Source: Reticulitermes lucifugus
Lineage: Eukaryota; Arthropoda; Insecta; Blattodea; Rhinotermitidae
Direction: 5' to 3'
Length of the DNA stretch: 32,993 nucleotides
Assembly: GCA_026260175.1 (NCBI GenBank)
Contig: JAKCWW010002275.1
Location: forward strand, 3,097-36,089
Part shown: positions 1 to 10,371 of the stretch, one piece after another
Numbering within the stretch: the first letter of the stretch is position 1
Layout of the letters: each line of letters begins with the position of its first letter
Position numbers and translations under genes: made by a program
The notes under the pieces: model-generated
Seen by the model: the letters and a program-made list of their open reading frames with translations, nothing else
Database searches by the model: none
Told to the model about the DNA's origin: nothing

Positions 1-330
1 GGGGGGGGGAGGTGTCAATCTCCAGTATGTCGCGAGTGCGTATGAAACCTCTTTGCTACCGATTCTGCAGTGGTCTCACCTCTGGAATGCATAAGAATAA
101 CAAGCTAAATGAATATCAAAACGGAACTGTGAAGCGCTTGTAGTTATGTGGCTGACAAAATATGGATCCATAATTTTAAATTAATGCCATGTCAAGCTAG
201 GGAAACGGCAATTTTCATTCTTTGTTTCATTCTTTCTTTCTTCATTTCTTTCTTAGTCTGACGTCTTCTACCTACTCATTGTAGGTGCAGAGGGTTACTG
301 CTGCACCTGATCACAATCAATGACACAAAC
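1..330. other. No gene seen; G-run and CTTT-rich tract
   Basis: The window opens with nine G residues. A pyrimidine-rich (CTTT)-like tract lies at about 216-256. I see no coding signal or recognisable repeat family in the rest. Confidence 0.5.
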
Positions 331-405
331 ATTCAGTAGGACTCCCCTGGACGAGGGATCGGCCCGTCGCAGAGATCTCTACGCCAGTTTAATACACACG
401 TAATA
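331..405 (-). repeat. SINE-C fragment (body only)
   Basis: This stretch matches the reverse strand of the SINE-C body seen at 28330-28580. The shared run covers the segment around AGTAGGACTCCCCTGGACGA and the following CGCAGAGATCTCTACG. The tRNA-like head and the 3' end are absent, so only an internal piece of about 75 bp survives. The match is by eye and includes several substitutions, which suggests an old copy. Confidence 0.6.
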
Positions 406-764
406 AATGACCAGTCTGGTCTCATGTTTTCGACGCAACTAATGAGTAATAGGAATATTTGCATGAGATTTCAAACGCGCAGTATAACTTCGATAAACGT
501 GGACACGTGATGGGGGAGTGACACGTGATGTATAAATACGACGCTGGATAAACAAGACGAAAATCCCACTGAGCACACCTACTTTCCTAATGAGTTCTTT
601 GCAGTTTTGTGTACCTCATTTGCCTTTATGTTCATTTATTGAAGATAGAACTATACTATTGGAAAACTATCACATTACAAATAGACCCATTGCTGCAGAC
701 AGTTGGTCATATTGTTCAAGTAGTCATCATATATTATTTACCTGACCTATTTAGCAATGCTGTC
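406..764. other. No gene seen
   Basis: Unique-looking AT-rich DNA. A 63-codon frame at 609-800 does not resemble any protein I know and is within chance expectation. Confidence 0.4.
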
Positions 765-860
765 AAGAGTGAGACTTTGTACCGTCGAACTTTGAGATGA
801 TGAATTGGAAAGGATGTGGAAGGAAGCAGCTGTGGCCTGACTTAAGGTACTATCCCTGCA
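765..860 (-). repeat. Possible retroelement 3'-end fragment
   Basis: Read on the minus strand, this contains GGCCACAGCTGCTTCCTTCC followed by a short pyrimidine-rich stretch and ATTCATCATC. From memory this resembles a 3' segment common in insect non-LTR elements. It lies directly downstream, in minus-strand sense, of the LINE remnant at 870-1160 and could be part of it or a separate insertion. No second copy lies in this window, so the call rests on recall. Confidence 0.3.
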
Positions 861-869
861 TTTACATAC

Positions 870-1160
870 AATGAACTAACTAACTCCATGGAGCAGAGAC
901 CTTCCTGAGAAGCTAACAGTTCCTCAGCTAGTCAAGAAATTTCACGCATTTTATGGAGCCCAAAGGTTCATTACCGCATTCACAAGCGCCGGCCACCTGT
1001 CCCTATCCTGAACCAGATAAATCCAGTCCATGTCCCCATTTCACTTCTTGAAGATCCATTTTAATATTATCCTCCCACATACGCCTAGATCTTCCAAGTG
1101 GCCCGAGGCCTTGTAAAATGTCTCGTAACATCGTACTTTTTACGGCGAGGAGTTGCTGGC
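870..1160 (-). pseudogene. LINE-1r: non-LTR retrotransposon C-terminal remnant
   Basis: The minus strand encodes the end of a reverse-transcriptase polyprotein, including [20 protein letters not shown], a block typical of the extreme C-terminus of insect endonuclease/reverse-transcriptase elements. Past the reading frame, DNA similarity to the copy at 22531-22825 continues through the blocks beginning CTCCATAAAATGC and ending TGCTCCATGGA, so a short 3' untranslated region is conserved too. RT and endonuclease domains are absent: this is a 5'-truncated copy of under 300 bp. It is non-functional. Family assignment to RTE/Jockey-like LINEs is inference. Confidence 0.7.
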
Positions 1161-1187
1161 GCCTCGCCCAAACCCTAAGATGGAGGA

Positions 1188-1345
1188 TCACCCCTTGTCA
1201 GCTGTCCGCGGCTGCTTATTCAATATATTCGCAGCTATCCTCCATATCTGGAGGCCGTTTCTCCATCCGCAACCTGAGGACGCGTCATGGCGTGGTGACA
1301 GGGACACACTTATCACGGATTTACATGGAATGACTGAGGAAATCC
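1188..1345 (+). repeat. Possible dispersed repeat
   Basis: The stretch around GGAGGCCGTTTCTCCATCCG and the following GCAACCTGAGGACGCGTCAT resembles a moderately repeated cockroach sequence from memory. There is no second copy in this window, so repeat status cannot be shown here. The two short overlapping frames through it do not look like a conserved protein. Confidence 0.25.
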
Positions 1346-2519
1346 ATGGAAGTCATCAAGCTTCGAGCCGAGTTTTGGAACACGGACCCCTTGAATACAA
1401 AACAGGAATACACCCAATGGTCCGGGACATTTCATATTGTACATCTCATTGCCCTCATCTCTTCATCTCATGAAACCTGAGAGACTGAGAGTCACATGAG
1501 AGCGTTTGACAGCATGTCGATCTCAGTGAGGTCTGTACTTTATTTGACCGTATTTTTTATTTCGAGAGAATTAACATAGGGAGATTAGATTTTTATGCAA
1601 ATTAAGTACTATGGTGGGCCAGTTCGAACCAAAATTAACTTTGCCCAGTAATTTTCAGTGTAGGCCCCACAACCAAATTTAATTGAAATTTGTTCAGTAG
1701 TTGCGGAAATCGCGAGGGTGGTAGGACAAAGAGGGCCCCGAATATACGTTCATTTTATTCATTTAATTCACATAACCTAAGTAATTGAGGGGTCTATTGT
1801 GATGCACAATGATCTCAATCAGTATTGTTGATCTGTTTATTCGAGATTCGAAGGGTGATAAAGTAAAAGGGGTTGCAAGGTGTTTATCTCTCCCAATGAG
1901 TCGTTCATAACAACGTGACTGCCTGACTGATTGACAAATGACTGAGCAGTTTTAGTGAAGCACTTCAATGAATTTATTTTTTTAAATTTAAAAGTAAGCC
2001 AACGTCCTCCTTGGTAATATCATCTCCTCCATCAGGGCAAGTGCCAAATCTAGAATGGCGCGGCTGTGGATCTTAGGAAGCCTTGAAGTTTCTTCATAGT
2101 CAAAATACACATTTTGATCGCTTTAGTGTAGCCTACGTCTGTTATGAAACCACAGCTAGTTTCGTTATTAGCATACGAGCACAGATCTTCCATCAAGAAG
2201 ATTACGTCTGAAGACAATTTATTAGAACATATTGCGCAGGGTCAATTCTGTGAGATGTGGGAGGGGGTCTTGCATTTCTTATACAAATTCATCGTTCCAC
2301 ACATTTATGCCCAAGTCATCAAAGTTACTTACACTCAAAGACTGACATATCCATTTAATGATGAAAGAGTTATTTTTTAACAGCGCATTATCATCATCAA
2401 CTTTTCTACTGAAAGTTTTGTGATCAAATAATTGGCAATCTAGTTTTGTATTCCGAGAGCCCCGAGATGGAATATCGACCAGGAAATGACTATCCTCTAT
2501 GAATTTCGATGGTTTTCCT
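1346..2519. other. No gene seen; possible old transposon sequence at 1600-1750
   Basis: No coding signal. The segment 1670-1725 (AATTGAAATTTGTTCAGTAG and flanks) recalls a motif frequent in decayed insect transposons, but nothing in this window confirms it. Confidence 0.3.
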
Positions 2520-2690
2520 CAGGTACCTGCAAGTTTTTCTCCGCGTGTTCAAAACCCTACAGTGGAACTTATCCTGAGTCAGTTGAATTCAATCCACGCC
2601 CTCACACCATCTTCCATTAATATTCGGTTTAATATTTTCCCCTCGTCTACTTCCAGTATCCCTTCAAGTTTTCAACCAAAACTTTCGATA
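2520..2690 (-). pseudogene. LINE-1r remnant, heavily decayed
   Basis: Reverse-strand DNA aligns with the C-terminal region of the same LINE family as 22531-22825. Shared landmarks in order are TTTTGGTTGAAAACTTGAAGG, GGGGAAAATATTAAA, a TGGATT...CTCAGGATAAG block and TTTTGAACACG. Frames are broken by stops and indels, so no protein can be read through. It is shorter and more diverged than the copies near 1.0 and 22.6 kb. Confidence 0.5.
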
Positions 2691-3728
2691 AAGCAGTTCT
2701 TATCACATTTTACTGTGTTGCTTTTCTTTCATATAAAACGATAAACGTATGTTTCATACATTTTTAATCTTTTGTGTTTTCAGATAGATTACTGAAAGAT
2801 AAAAGTGTCTGAAATGAAAGATAAAAAGAATTTACATTTAATCTGTTCCCAGTCTCATAAGAAATCTTCCGTTCAGTGGTCTCCATCCCTGTTTTGTCTC
2901 ATGTGTTTCCGTCCATTTGATACGTTAACTACTGTTTCGTCTTCTTTATGTCCATCTGTACATAACGTATTTCACTAAATAATTGTCTTGGTGGAAAGAT
3001 TTCCATGGAATTACATTACTGAATGCATTAGTATGATAAAGATGTTATAATATGTTTTGCCTGTAGCTTTGTCGAATTCTAACGCTTGCAAACATCTAAA
3101 CTTTAGACATAATTTATTCTAGACGTAATTTCATTCTCGACCCAGTATGAATTATCGTTCCTAAACAGAAAGCAAAACTTCAACCATATGGAACTGAGTA
3201 AAGCAGGCTGAAGTTTCTCTATGGTCTCCTAAACCTCGTTTCTTCATAATTACTATGTTAGAAAAAATAACTTATCTCCCGTAAGAAAAAACTTACCACT
3301 TTAAAACAGTTAAACGAATTCTTTAAGGTCAATGATAGTTGCTTCCTGTAGGTCTCTGTCGCTTACATAAATACGTCGCCCATCCACGCGCCCAAGGTTA
3401 GATTAGAAAGGCTTCAAGTAATGAAGATTTGTCCACACACTAGGTAAAGGCTACAAGGCCTGAGTGCGGTGATTAATAGAACATTGGCTAAAAAGGTTGT
3501 TATAATAAACAAGTGGAACATTGGTCGACTGGAGTACGCAGCTAGTGGGCAAGTGTTGTGGCTCAGTTCGCCAGCCAGACGAAATTTTGCTCACCGGACT
3601 ATTATGTACAAGAGAAACCAGGTCCACCCACGTCGTAGTAATTGCTCTTCGCCAAAATATTTACTGTCACGTAATAAGTAAGTCATAAAGTACTGCCCAT
3701 TGTGTTAAAAGTTATAATATTTATATAA
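2691..3728. other. No gene or recognised repeat
   Basis: AT-rich sequence without a convincing frame. A 70-codon frame at 3469-3681 has no recognisable features. Confidence 0.4.
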
Positions 3729-3892
3729 CAAGGGTGCACAAATCCCGGGCGCCATTTCGCCGTGGCGACTAAATTTTGTTCGGAGGCGCCTAATAAATGT
3801 GGGCCTTCAGTACGGAACTTTCTTTATGTCACCCTTCTGGCGCCTACAATTTTGAGGTGGCTTCTAGATTACTGAAAAATTGTTGCACCCTG
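3729..3892 (+). mobile_element. hAT-like MITE, copy 1 (164 bp)
   Basis: Ends are CAAGGGTGCACAAATCCC on the left and, read inward from the right, CAGGGTGCAACAATTTTT. These are imperfect terminal inverted repeats of the CAGGG-type used by hAT transposons. The whole element aligns in reverse orientation with 10471-10635 over its full length with matching size. Five related GGCGCC-type motifs lie inside (near 3748, 3763, 3785, 3839 and 3857). Flanks TTATATAA and TTATACTC agree at only five of eight positions, so the target duplication has decayed or was imperfect. It encodes no protein and would need a transposase supplied in trans. Confidence 0.75.
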
Positions 3893-4083
3893 TTATACTC
3901 GTAACACATCAAGAAGACTTGGGTGGCAAAACAATAAGACTGGAGCATATATTAGGAAGAGCTGTGTCATTCTTGTCCGAGGATTATATCGTCGACAGTC
4001 TGCATTTTTCTTCTCATTATGGAACAATAAATATGATGGTTTGCATTACGACACTGAAGTTCCTTAGCCATTCATTCATTCTG

Positions 4084-4530
4084 TAGTCTGTCTTACGACA
4101 GGTCCGTAGCCTCTTCCAAAGCGAGTTCTCCACACAGTGCAATCTAGTGCTTCCTCTTTCAGTGTCCAGTGTCTTCTCTTTTCCTTAAGGTCTTCCAGTA
4201 GCTGCTTACTTCTTCTTCCTCGTCTTCCCGCCACTTCTATCCTTCCCTCTAACTTTCCTCCAATCACGTGTTCTAGAAAGCAGTTCCTGCGCCAGATGTG
4301 TCCAATCCAGTTAGCCTTTCTTCTTTTTATTGTATGTAGGATATTCCTCTCCTACTTGACTCTGTGTAATACTTCTTCATTTCTCACACGATCGGCCCAA
4401 CTAATCTTCTCCATTTTTCTCCAGCACCACATTTCAGAACTTTCCAGGTATTTCTGATCTACTTTCCGAAGTGTCCGCGTTTCAGCACCATACAAGGCTA
4501 TGCTCCAAATGTATCACTTCAGCCATCCTA
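4084..4530 (-). pseudogene. Non-LTR retrotransposon C-terminal remnant
   Basis: The minus strand encodes, in one frame from about 4525 down to the stop near 4084, a sequence starting YIWSIALYGAETRTLRKVDQ, continuing through EMWCWRKMEKISW, ANWIGHIWRRN and GRRGRRSKQLLEDLKEKR, and ending RTRFGRGYGPVVRQTTE. This order (YGAETW, then W.DRVRN, then GHI.RRN) is the post-RT C-terminus of insect RTE/Jockey-like elements. In-frame stops lie at 4352-4354 and 4514-4516. No RT catalytic motif is present. It ends with a different tail from the LINE-1r copies, so it is a separate lineage. Confidence 0.8.
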
Positions 4531-5624
4531 CTTAAAGACTTTTACATTTCGATTTTAATGTTCAACATGTGGAAAAATCAAAAAGGAAAGGGGGAGAAAT
4601 ATCAACGTATAAATTAACATTTTTTTCTACTCGAGCGTTTTAATTTTTTAAGTCACCACGTGAGCGGATTATGGGGTTTCTTGGCCTTGTAGTATAGTCT
4701 GTTCATAACCGTTTCGCCATAGATAAGCAATTTTATTCTTTAGAGGTCATTTTAAGGAAAGAAACGGGCGTTTTCGCTAGTTCCACTATATACGTAATTT
4801 AGACTTGAACGTACTCGAAATGTGCCCTATTTTAGAGGGTTCATTGGCTATTCTTATATATATGACAATGTTATGAATTTTATAAAGAATAATTATTCCT
4901 GAAACGATGACGCAGTTACTGTGTTTGACTGTCACTCTGTCTTTATGCTCTCACACGTGATCGTGTGGTCTTGTGTCAACACTAACAGGTTTAGGTGTGG
5001 GCTTCTCGATGAATACAACTCGTAAAACATCACAAAACACTGACGAATATTTCAAGAAACATCCTTGAATTTGTGCGATAGATCGCTGCAAGCCAGTGAT
5101 CTCTCATTCGAAAACAGTTGGGAGGAGCGAAGATTTTTTCAAATGCCTTTCCATTTTCTTACTTTTGAAAAAGTAAAAAGAGGAAAAAAAACTCTCGGAA
5201 TGTTACGTGTGCCCATATTCCAACGCAGTTCGGGCGCCACATTAAACTCTAGATCCGCTATACTGGCTATTAACTTCATCGCCACTGTCATCACATTGAT
5301 AGTAAAATCAAAATCCATCAACGTGGGTTTTCGTGTCTAAAATGTGGACATCGGAAGACTTGTAACTCTCCATAAGTTCAACACAGTTTTGTAACACTGA
5401 ATCGCAGGACACATAAGGATGTCTTCTTTGGACTCCTGTTGCCTCCGAACACCGGTCTCCATCTTATCTCTGGTTCCCTAGATTGTCAGTCAGAGAAACG
5501 GAAATCTCAGTGAGGCAGAATTTAAGGGACATGAACATTGCTTCCCGTATAACTACAGTGAATATTAAAGAATTAATATTAACCCTTTAAAGCACAGTGG
5601 TTATTATGTGTACCACATGCTTTA
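4531..5624. other. No gene or recognised repeat
   Basis: AT-rich sequence. Frames on both strands near 5065-5340 overlap each other and match nothing I recognise. Confidence 0.4.
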
Positions 5625-5912
5625 GTAGCCGGGATAATGACTAGGCTACGGGTTGGGCAACCGAGGGATCGTTGTTCGATTCTTGGCAGTGGGAAGGGAT
5701 TCTCTCTTTTCAAAAATGCCCAGACCTGCTCTGGGGCCCACCCAGCCTCCTATTCAATGGGCAGCTAAAGCACTTTCCCCGGGGGTGTAAAGCGGTCGGG
5801 GCGTGAAGGTGACCACTTACCTCCACCCAGTGCCGATGTTAAGAATGAGTGAGGCTATTCTCTCATTCCCTCATACGCCTTCATAGCGCGTACAAGGACA
5901 GCTTTACCATTT
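5625..5912 (+). repeat. SINE-B copy, diverged
   Basis: The order is that of SINE-B: a GCCGGGATA start, a tRNA-like head with a decayed B box near 5665-5680, then CCCACCCAGCCTCCTATTCA, GGGGGTGTAAAGCGGTCGGG, a TTAAGAATGAGTGAGGCTAT segment and a CTTTACC-type end. Many substitutions against the cleaner copies at 20127 and 23396 mark it as old. I found no target duplication. Confidence 0.75.
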
Positions 5913-6142
5913 CTTTATCACCTGCTGTAACGTTTAAAAAGCCTTGCAATTGATCCCTACAGTGTATTTACTTTAGTTATGTGTCAAAGTATACACTGGG
6001 CAGAACTATGAATACACGGCCAAGCTTCGAACGTAATACCGAAAACAGCTAAATGTGTAGAGCGGTATTGCTTCATCAGAATGTAGGTGTCCCGTATCAT
6101 GCCACTGTCTGGACTAATGTTCAAGTTAAATTAATCGTTACA

Positions 6143-6166
6143 GTGTGTGTGTTTGTGTGCGTGTGT
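6143..6166 (+). repeat. (GT)n microsatellite
   Basis: Interrupted GT dinucleotide run. It faces a CA run at 6331-6354. Confidence 0.85.
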
Positions 6167-6330
6167 GGACAGTCTGTGTAGAAGGGAGACACTGTTACGA
6201 ACTGGCAGTTACATAACTTAGCCGTGTATCTATATAACTATACCTGATAATATAGACTTCAAACAGACTACCTCATATAATGCAAACACGTCGTGAAAAG
6301 ACTGCGGTGTTGCGAAATGTTCGTAATGCT

Positions 6331-6354
6331 CAACACACACACACACACACACAC
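6331..6354 (+). repeat. (CA)n microsatellite
   Basis: Uninterrupted CA dinucleotide run of about 12 units. Confidence 0.9.
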
Positions 6355-6590
6355 AGACCCTACACACAAATAGGTCCATATAACATTTCTAGACATGTTA
6401 ATAGCCTCTCCAACTAAGCCTCAAGAACAAAACCCGAAAGTTCGGCACTGCCACCACAGCAGTCCGGCATATTCACGATTCTGAGACACTCTCATCCAGT
6501 TCACGTTCCATAATCCATGCCCCTTACATCCTGATTATTATCCCGTCTCTCACTCTTTCCAAAAATAGTCCCTGATGCTATCTATATAAA

Positions 6591-6683
6591 GGTAAAGGTA
6601 AATTTCACCCTAGAACAGGCCACGAAGGCCCAGAGGGGGAGTAGAGGTATAGCTCTACTCTTTCTTTAACCTCGGCGCTAGAT
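6591..6683 (-). repeat. SINE-B 3' third
   Basis: On the minus strand this is the last ~93 bp of SINE-B: CTAGCGCCGAGGTTAAAGAA, the GAGTAGAGCTATACCTCTAC block, the GGCCTTCGTGGCC block and a TTTACC-type tail. Similarity to other copies stops at 6683, where sequence resembling GCGTCGTTAAATAAACC (in reverse) starts. The stretch is well conserved. Confidence 0.85.
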
Positions 6684-7080
6684 GCTGACAGTGTCGTAAA
6701 ATACACCCCCCCACAAATGTAAGAGGTTTCCCTACTAAAGTATTTTCTTATGTCAGATTTGAGGTTCTCACAGCGGTGTTGATGAAGATTCAAGTATTCC
6801 GGTATACGATGTTGTGTGCGACTGGTAAATTGTTACCGAAGTCTCGGTGGAGATTGCTGCCTCCATCTTCAGGGTCTCAGCAGTCCAAGAAGAGACATTT
6901 TGTCTTTCTTAATTTCTTCTCACCTTACGAAACTGCCTAGGTCTAGCTACAGTCTCTTCTTGTTTCTTATCTTATTTAACGACTGTTTATCGACGGAAAA
7001 TGTTACTAACCGAAGGGACTATCATGTGTATGATAAACTGTGAAGGACATGGAAGAGAAATTCTATAAGGACAGCCGACG

Positions 7081-7350
7081 TCAGTGTCGGGTATCGAACC
7101 CGCGTGAACGTGAAGGTAAAATTGTCCCACTGCACTCCATGAAGGCATATGTGGGAATGAAGATATAGCTCCAATCATTCTTAACCTCAGCATTAAATGC
7201 GGCTAAGTGGTAGCTTAACAGCCCAACTGCTTTACCCCAGGGAAACAGGACTGCCTCCCNCGGTATGCATTTAAGAGGAGGCTCTCGGACCGCATCTTTC
7301 CGAATACAAAGCATGAGTGCTACCGTTGAACCACAAGTTCGGTCCCGCTA
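7081..7350 (-). repeat. Degenerate SINE cluster including a diverged SINE-B
   Basis: Minus-strand 7262-7108 follows the SINE-B order (GCCTCCT, then GTTTCCCTGGGGTAAAGC, then GAGGTTAAGAATGATTGGAG, then CCTTCATGG and a TTTACC end) with many changes. Next to it, a tRNA B-box-like GCGGGTTCGATACCC lies on the minus strand at about 7088-7103, and a tRNA-like head fragment (TGGTTCAACGGTAGCAC) at about 7316-7333. These may be two or more overlapping old SINEs. One N lies at 7260. Confidence 0.5.
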
Positions 7351-8224
7351 CGTTTTTTAATTCGTTTCCGTTAAGAAATCGGGGAAAGAATCCATATTTA
7401 CTGTAGCCGCCATATTAGGGTTTCAATTTCCTCCCCCCCCCGGGAATAATTAATCTGTATGGAAGGTACACTATTTTCGAAAATGCAGAACGCTTATATA
7501 AAATAAATACATTTTCCAAATACACTTTTTGTTATTTGGCATATACCATAAAGTTTGGTGTTCATTAACTGTAGACATAAGGCCGCTGTAGCAAAGCTAG
7601 TAAGAAAGAATGCTCGTCCGTTTCGATTAATACGTATTTGTGTCATGAAAAGACATTTTAAGAAAGGTGCACACTTCTGTCAGAACTCCGTGTGATGTCG
7701 TGGGTGTTTATCGACTCTTTGTATGATGAATTCCTTCTGATAAAATCTGTTATTTTGCACTTGACCTTAATATGAAGAAAACTTCACACTCAACGGATAC
7801 GAACTAAAGTTGCGTTTGTTTATAAAATTTGGTGTAGATATCCAATATCAAATTTTATTGGCATCCGCTGAGTAACTTAGAGAGAGATAGACGGAGAGAG
7901 GGGGACGGACGTACAAGCAATATCTCCCAAATAGGTCTGGGCCTTCACTTCGTGCAGAAACTATATAAATATGGTCCTGGGATAACACATTAAGGTTCAG
8001 CTTCGTGCTGATTGTTACGTAAATCATGCACTCGATTGAATATTTACGTATCAGGAAAGTCACAGTAACAAGGTAACGACACATACATACATACATACAA
8101 GTATAGTTAGTGTTTTTTGAAAGCGGTAACGCTGGGGTTTTCACTACACAAAATATGAGAATGACGTCAACTAGAAGAGCAGGTCAATTACCTGTTTCAA
8201 TGCTATCTAGAAGTTGGTAACAGG
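7351..8224. other. No gene; poly-C and CATA microsatellite
   Basis: A C-run is at 7432-7441 and a (CATA)n run at about 8080-8099. A 98-codon minus-strand frame at 7848-8144 runs through the CATA repeat and has no recognisable domain. Confidence 0.4.
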
Positions 8225-8330
8225 TACAACTAGACAAACAGATGTATACTAATTCGTTGATGTACTTGCTAATGTAAATAAAGTTATTATTATTATTATT
8301 ATTATTATTACATACAACTAGACACACAGA
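8225..8330 (+). mobile_element. Severely 5'-truncated retrotransposon 3' end with target duplication
   Basis: A 70-bp insert (8243-8312) ends in AATGTAAATAAAG followed by a (TTA)n tail of about nine units. It is flanked by direct repeats TACAACTAGACAAACAGA (8225-8242) and the same sequence with one substitution (8313-8330). An 18-bp duplication with a simple-repeat tail is the signature of target-primed reverse transcription by a non-LTR element. Only about 40 bp of element precede the tail, so the clade cannot be named. Confidence 0.7.
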
Positions 8331-9167
8331 CAGGGAGGGAGAATAAAGCCAGTCGTCGTCTCCTAATTTTAATGAGAAAATAATTCAGAATTGCATTTCT
8401 AATTTGACATCTAACCTATCCTGTCTGAATCTCCGTTCTATCATTGTCTGTCCATACTGAACTATTTTGCAGTTTCCCACTGTCCGTTCAGTGAATGTCC
8501 GTTTAATACATTTAAACTGGTAACTGCAGCTTCTTCCAGTTCACTGTACATTTCAAATTACTTTTATCACATTCTGTTATAGAAACCTCTACAGTTGTTA
8601 AGGGATGTTACATACCTGATGAATCAATAAGGACACTGTGCTAAGCGTTATAATCCCTTGTATACACTGTTGTAACTTATGTTAAATTCATGATGCTCAA
8701 TAAAACCTATACAAAATTTACGTAAAATCCTTCCCTCTTGAATGAGGGGCTGTTTCTCGTATTAGACCCTATACTTGTCTCGCTGTGGATTAATTTTTTA
8801 CGAAACTATTCGAGCGGACTGTTGTATATTTTGTGTTTATTAACACATAGCCCACCACAAATCTTCCCACACATACAGCTTGCAAGCAATGCGTCACGTG
8901 TCACAGGAGTGACTCGGCTAGAGATGTTTAATCAGCAGATATCAAAACCCGTCTCATGTGCACAAGAAGTCTTCTTCCTTAATATCTGTTAAGGCATAGG
9001 AACACCCACCCATCCATCTGCACGTGTTACTTCAAACTGCGATGTGCGTATGAATAACAACCGTTGGGCGCAGATGACGCCATAATTCAAAATTTTATCG
9101 CACACAACTGCAGGCGGCTACGGTTCGGAAATCATACATAATCATGGTCAGCATCCAGCTTCATGAG
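8331..9167. other. No gene or recognised repeat
   Basis: Unique-looking sequence. An 84-codon frame at 8738-8992 has no recognisable features. Confidence 0.4.
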
Positions 9168-9396
9168 CGGAAAATAAAAATAAGAAATGGGGTAAGAAAG
9201 TGAGAGAAGGAATGATGGAAACAGGGAAAACTAAAACAGAAGAGAATGATGGGAGGATAAATAGACAAAAAAAAACAAAGAGGAAGCAAGAGAAAGGAAG
9301 CGGCGGCAGAAAGAAAACGAGAGGAAGGAAAAAGGCAGGGAGGAGAAAAAAGAGAGGGAGATAAAAACAGAAATTTAAAAAGAGAGAAAGGTAGAA
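9168..9396 (+). repeat. Polypurine low-complexity tract
   Basis: About 230 bp in which the plus strand is overwhelmingly A and G (for example GAGAGGAAGGAAAAAGGCAG). There is no fixed repeat period. It is not the tail of an element I can identify. Confidence 0.8.
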
Positions 9397-10371
9397 TAAA
9401 AATACTGCAGCTGCATAAAAAACAATGTTGGCGTGTTCAAATTTTGTGAAATTGCAAGCAATAAGGTGTGCTTAGCTTTGAACCGTGGTTCATATGCAGG
9501 CATCATGCTTGTTGTTCCAGAGACTTCATGGTTAGTTGAAAATAACAAGTACGCTCAGTGCAGGGATGGAATTATCATAATCATTATAAATTATACAATT
9601 TGCAACATAAGTTCATAAGTAGGCTGACTGAATTTTCAACTCGTTGTTTTATTAAGACCCACTTTCTTTCTCCGCTGATGTGGCCGGGACTAAAGGTAGA
9701 ATCATAAAATTTTCTTGTTCAAAGTGCTTCCTTTATCGTTTCCCCGAGCGCGGCAGCTTTATCACATATACAGCCTGCATCCGCCGTGACATTCCCTGAC
9801 AGCTGCCATACTCAGTAACACGACACAAGAAACACTATGTAGGTTACCACACAACACTGGCCTCCAGGAAGATATGCCTGACGGCCGTCTCCGACTTCCT
9901 ATTCTGAAGGTTTTGTCATGTAAATGTTATTTGCTTTTTTATTCAGTTTACAATTACTTAACCTATCCGATTCATTTATTTTAATATTGCATAACGTGGA
10001 CAAATCTAATTATCGCACTTGTTTGTCCGTCTCCGCATTCATGTGTCCAGCTGATGTGATAACCCCAGGGTCAGAAAAACTTGAAATGCAATATAAAGTT
10101 AAATTTTGACTGATTTTAACTTTTGCCTAATACAGTATTTTATACAAGAGTGAAAAGTTGTACGCAGGTACTCGTATATATCGCATGCCTTCTATGCGAT
10201 TTTGCATACCTCATTGACCTGTATATTCATTTACTGTTGCGCTGCTATAACTATATTATGACACATTCTGCACACTGTAAAACTACTCATACCGCATGGA
10301 CATTGCATGAAATCTGGCTTTATGAAATGCAGCCAGAATATACGTAATACTGACAAGTCGACCGTAGAGCT
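9397..10371. other. No gene or recognised repeat
   Basis: Short frames only (61-74 codons), none resembling a known protein. Confidence 0.4.

Noticed and set aside
6143-6354. GT and CA runs as a designed stem-loop
   Set aside because: Complementary dinucleotide runs are common, the loop would be about 165 bases, and nothing else pairs.
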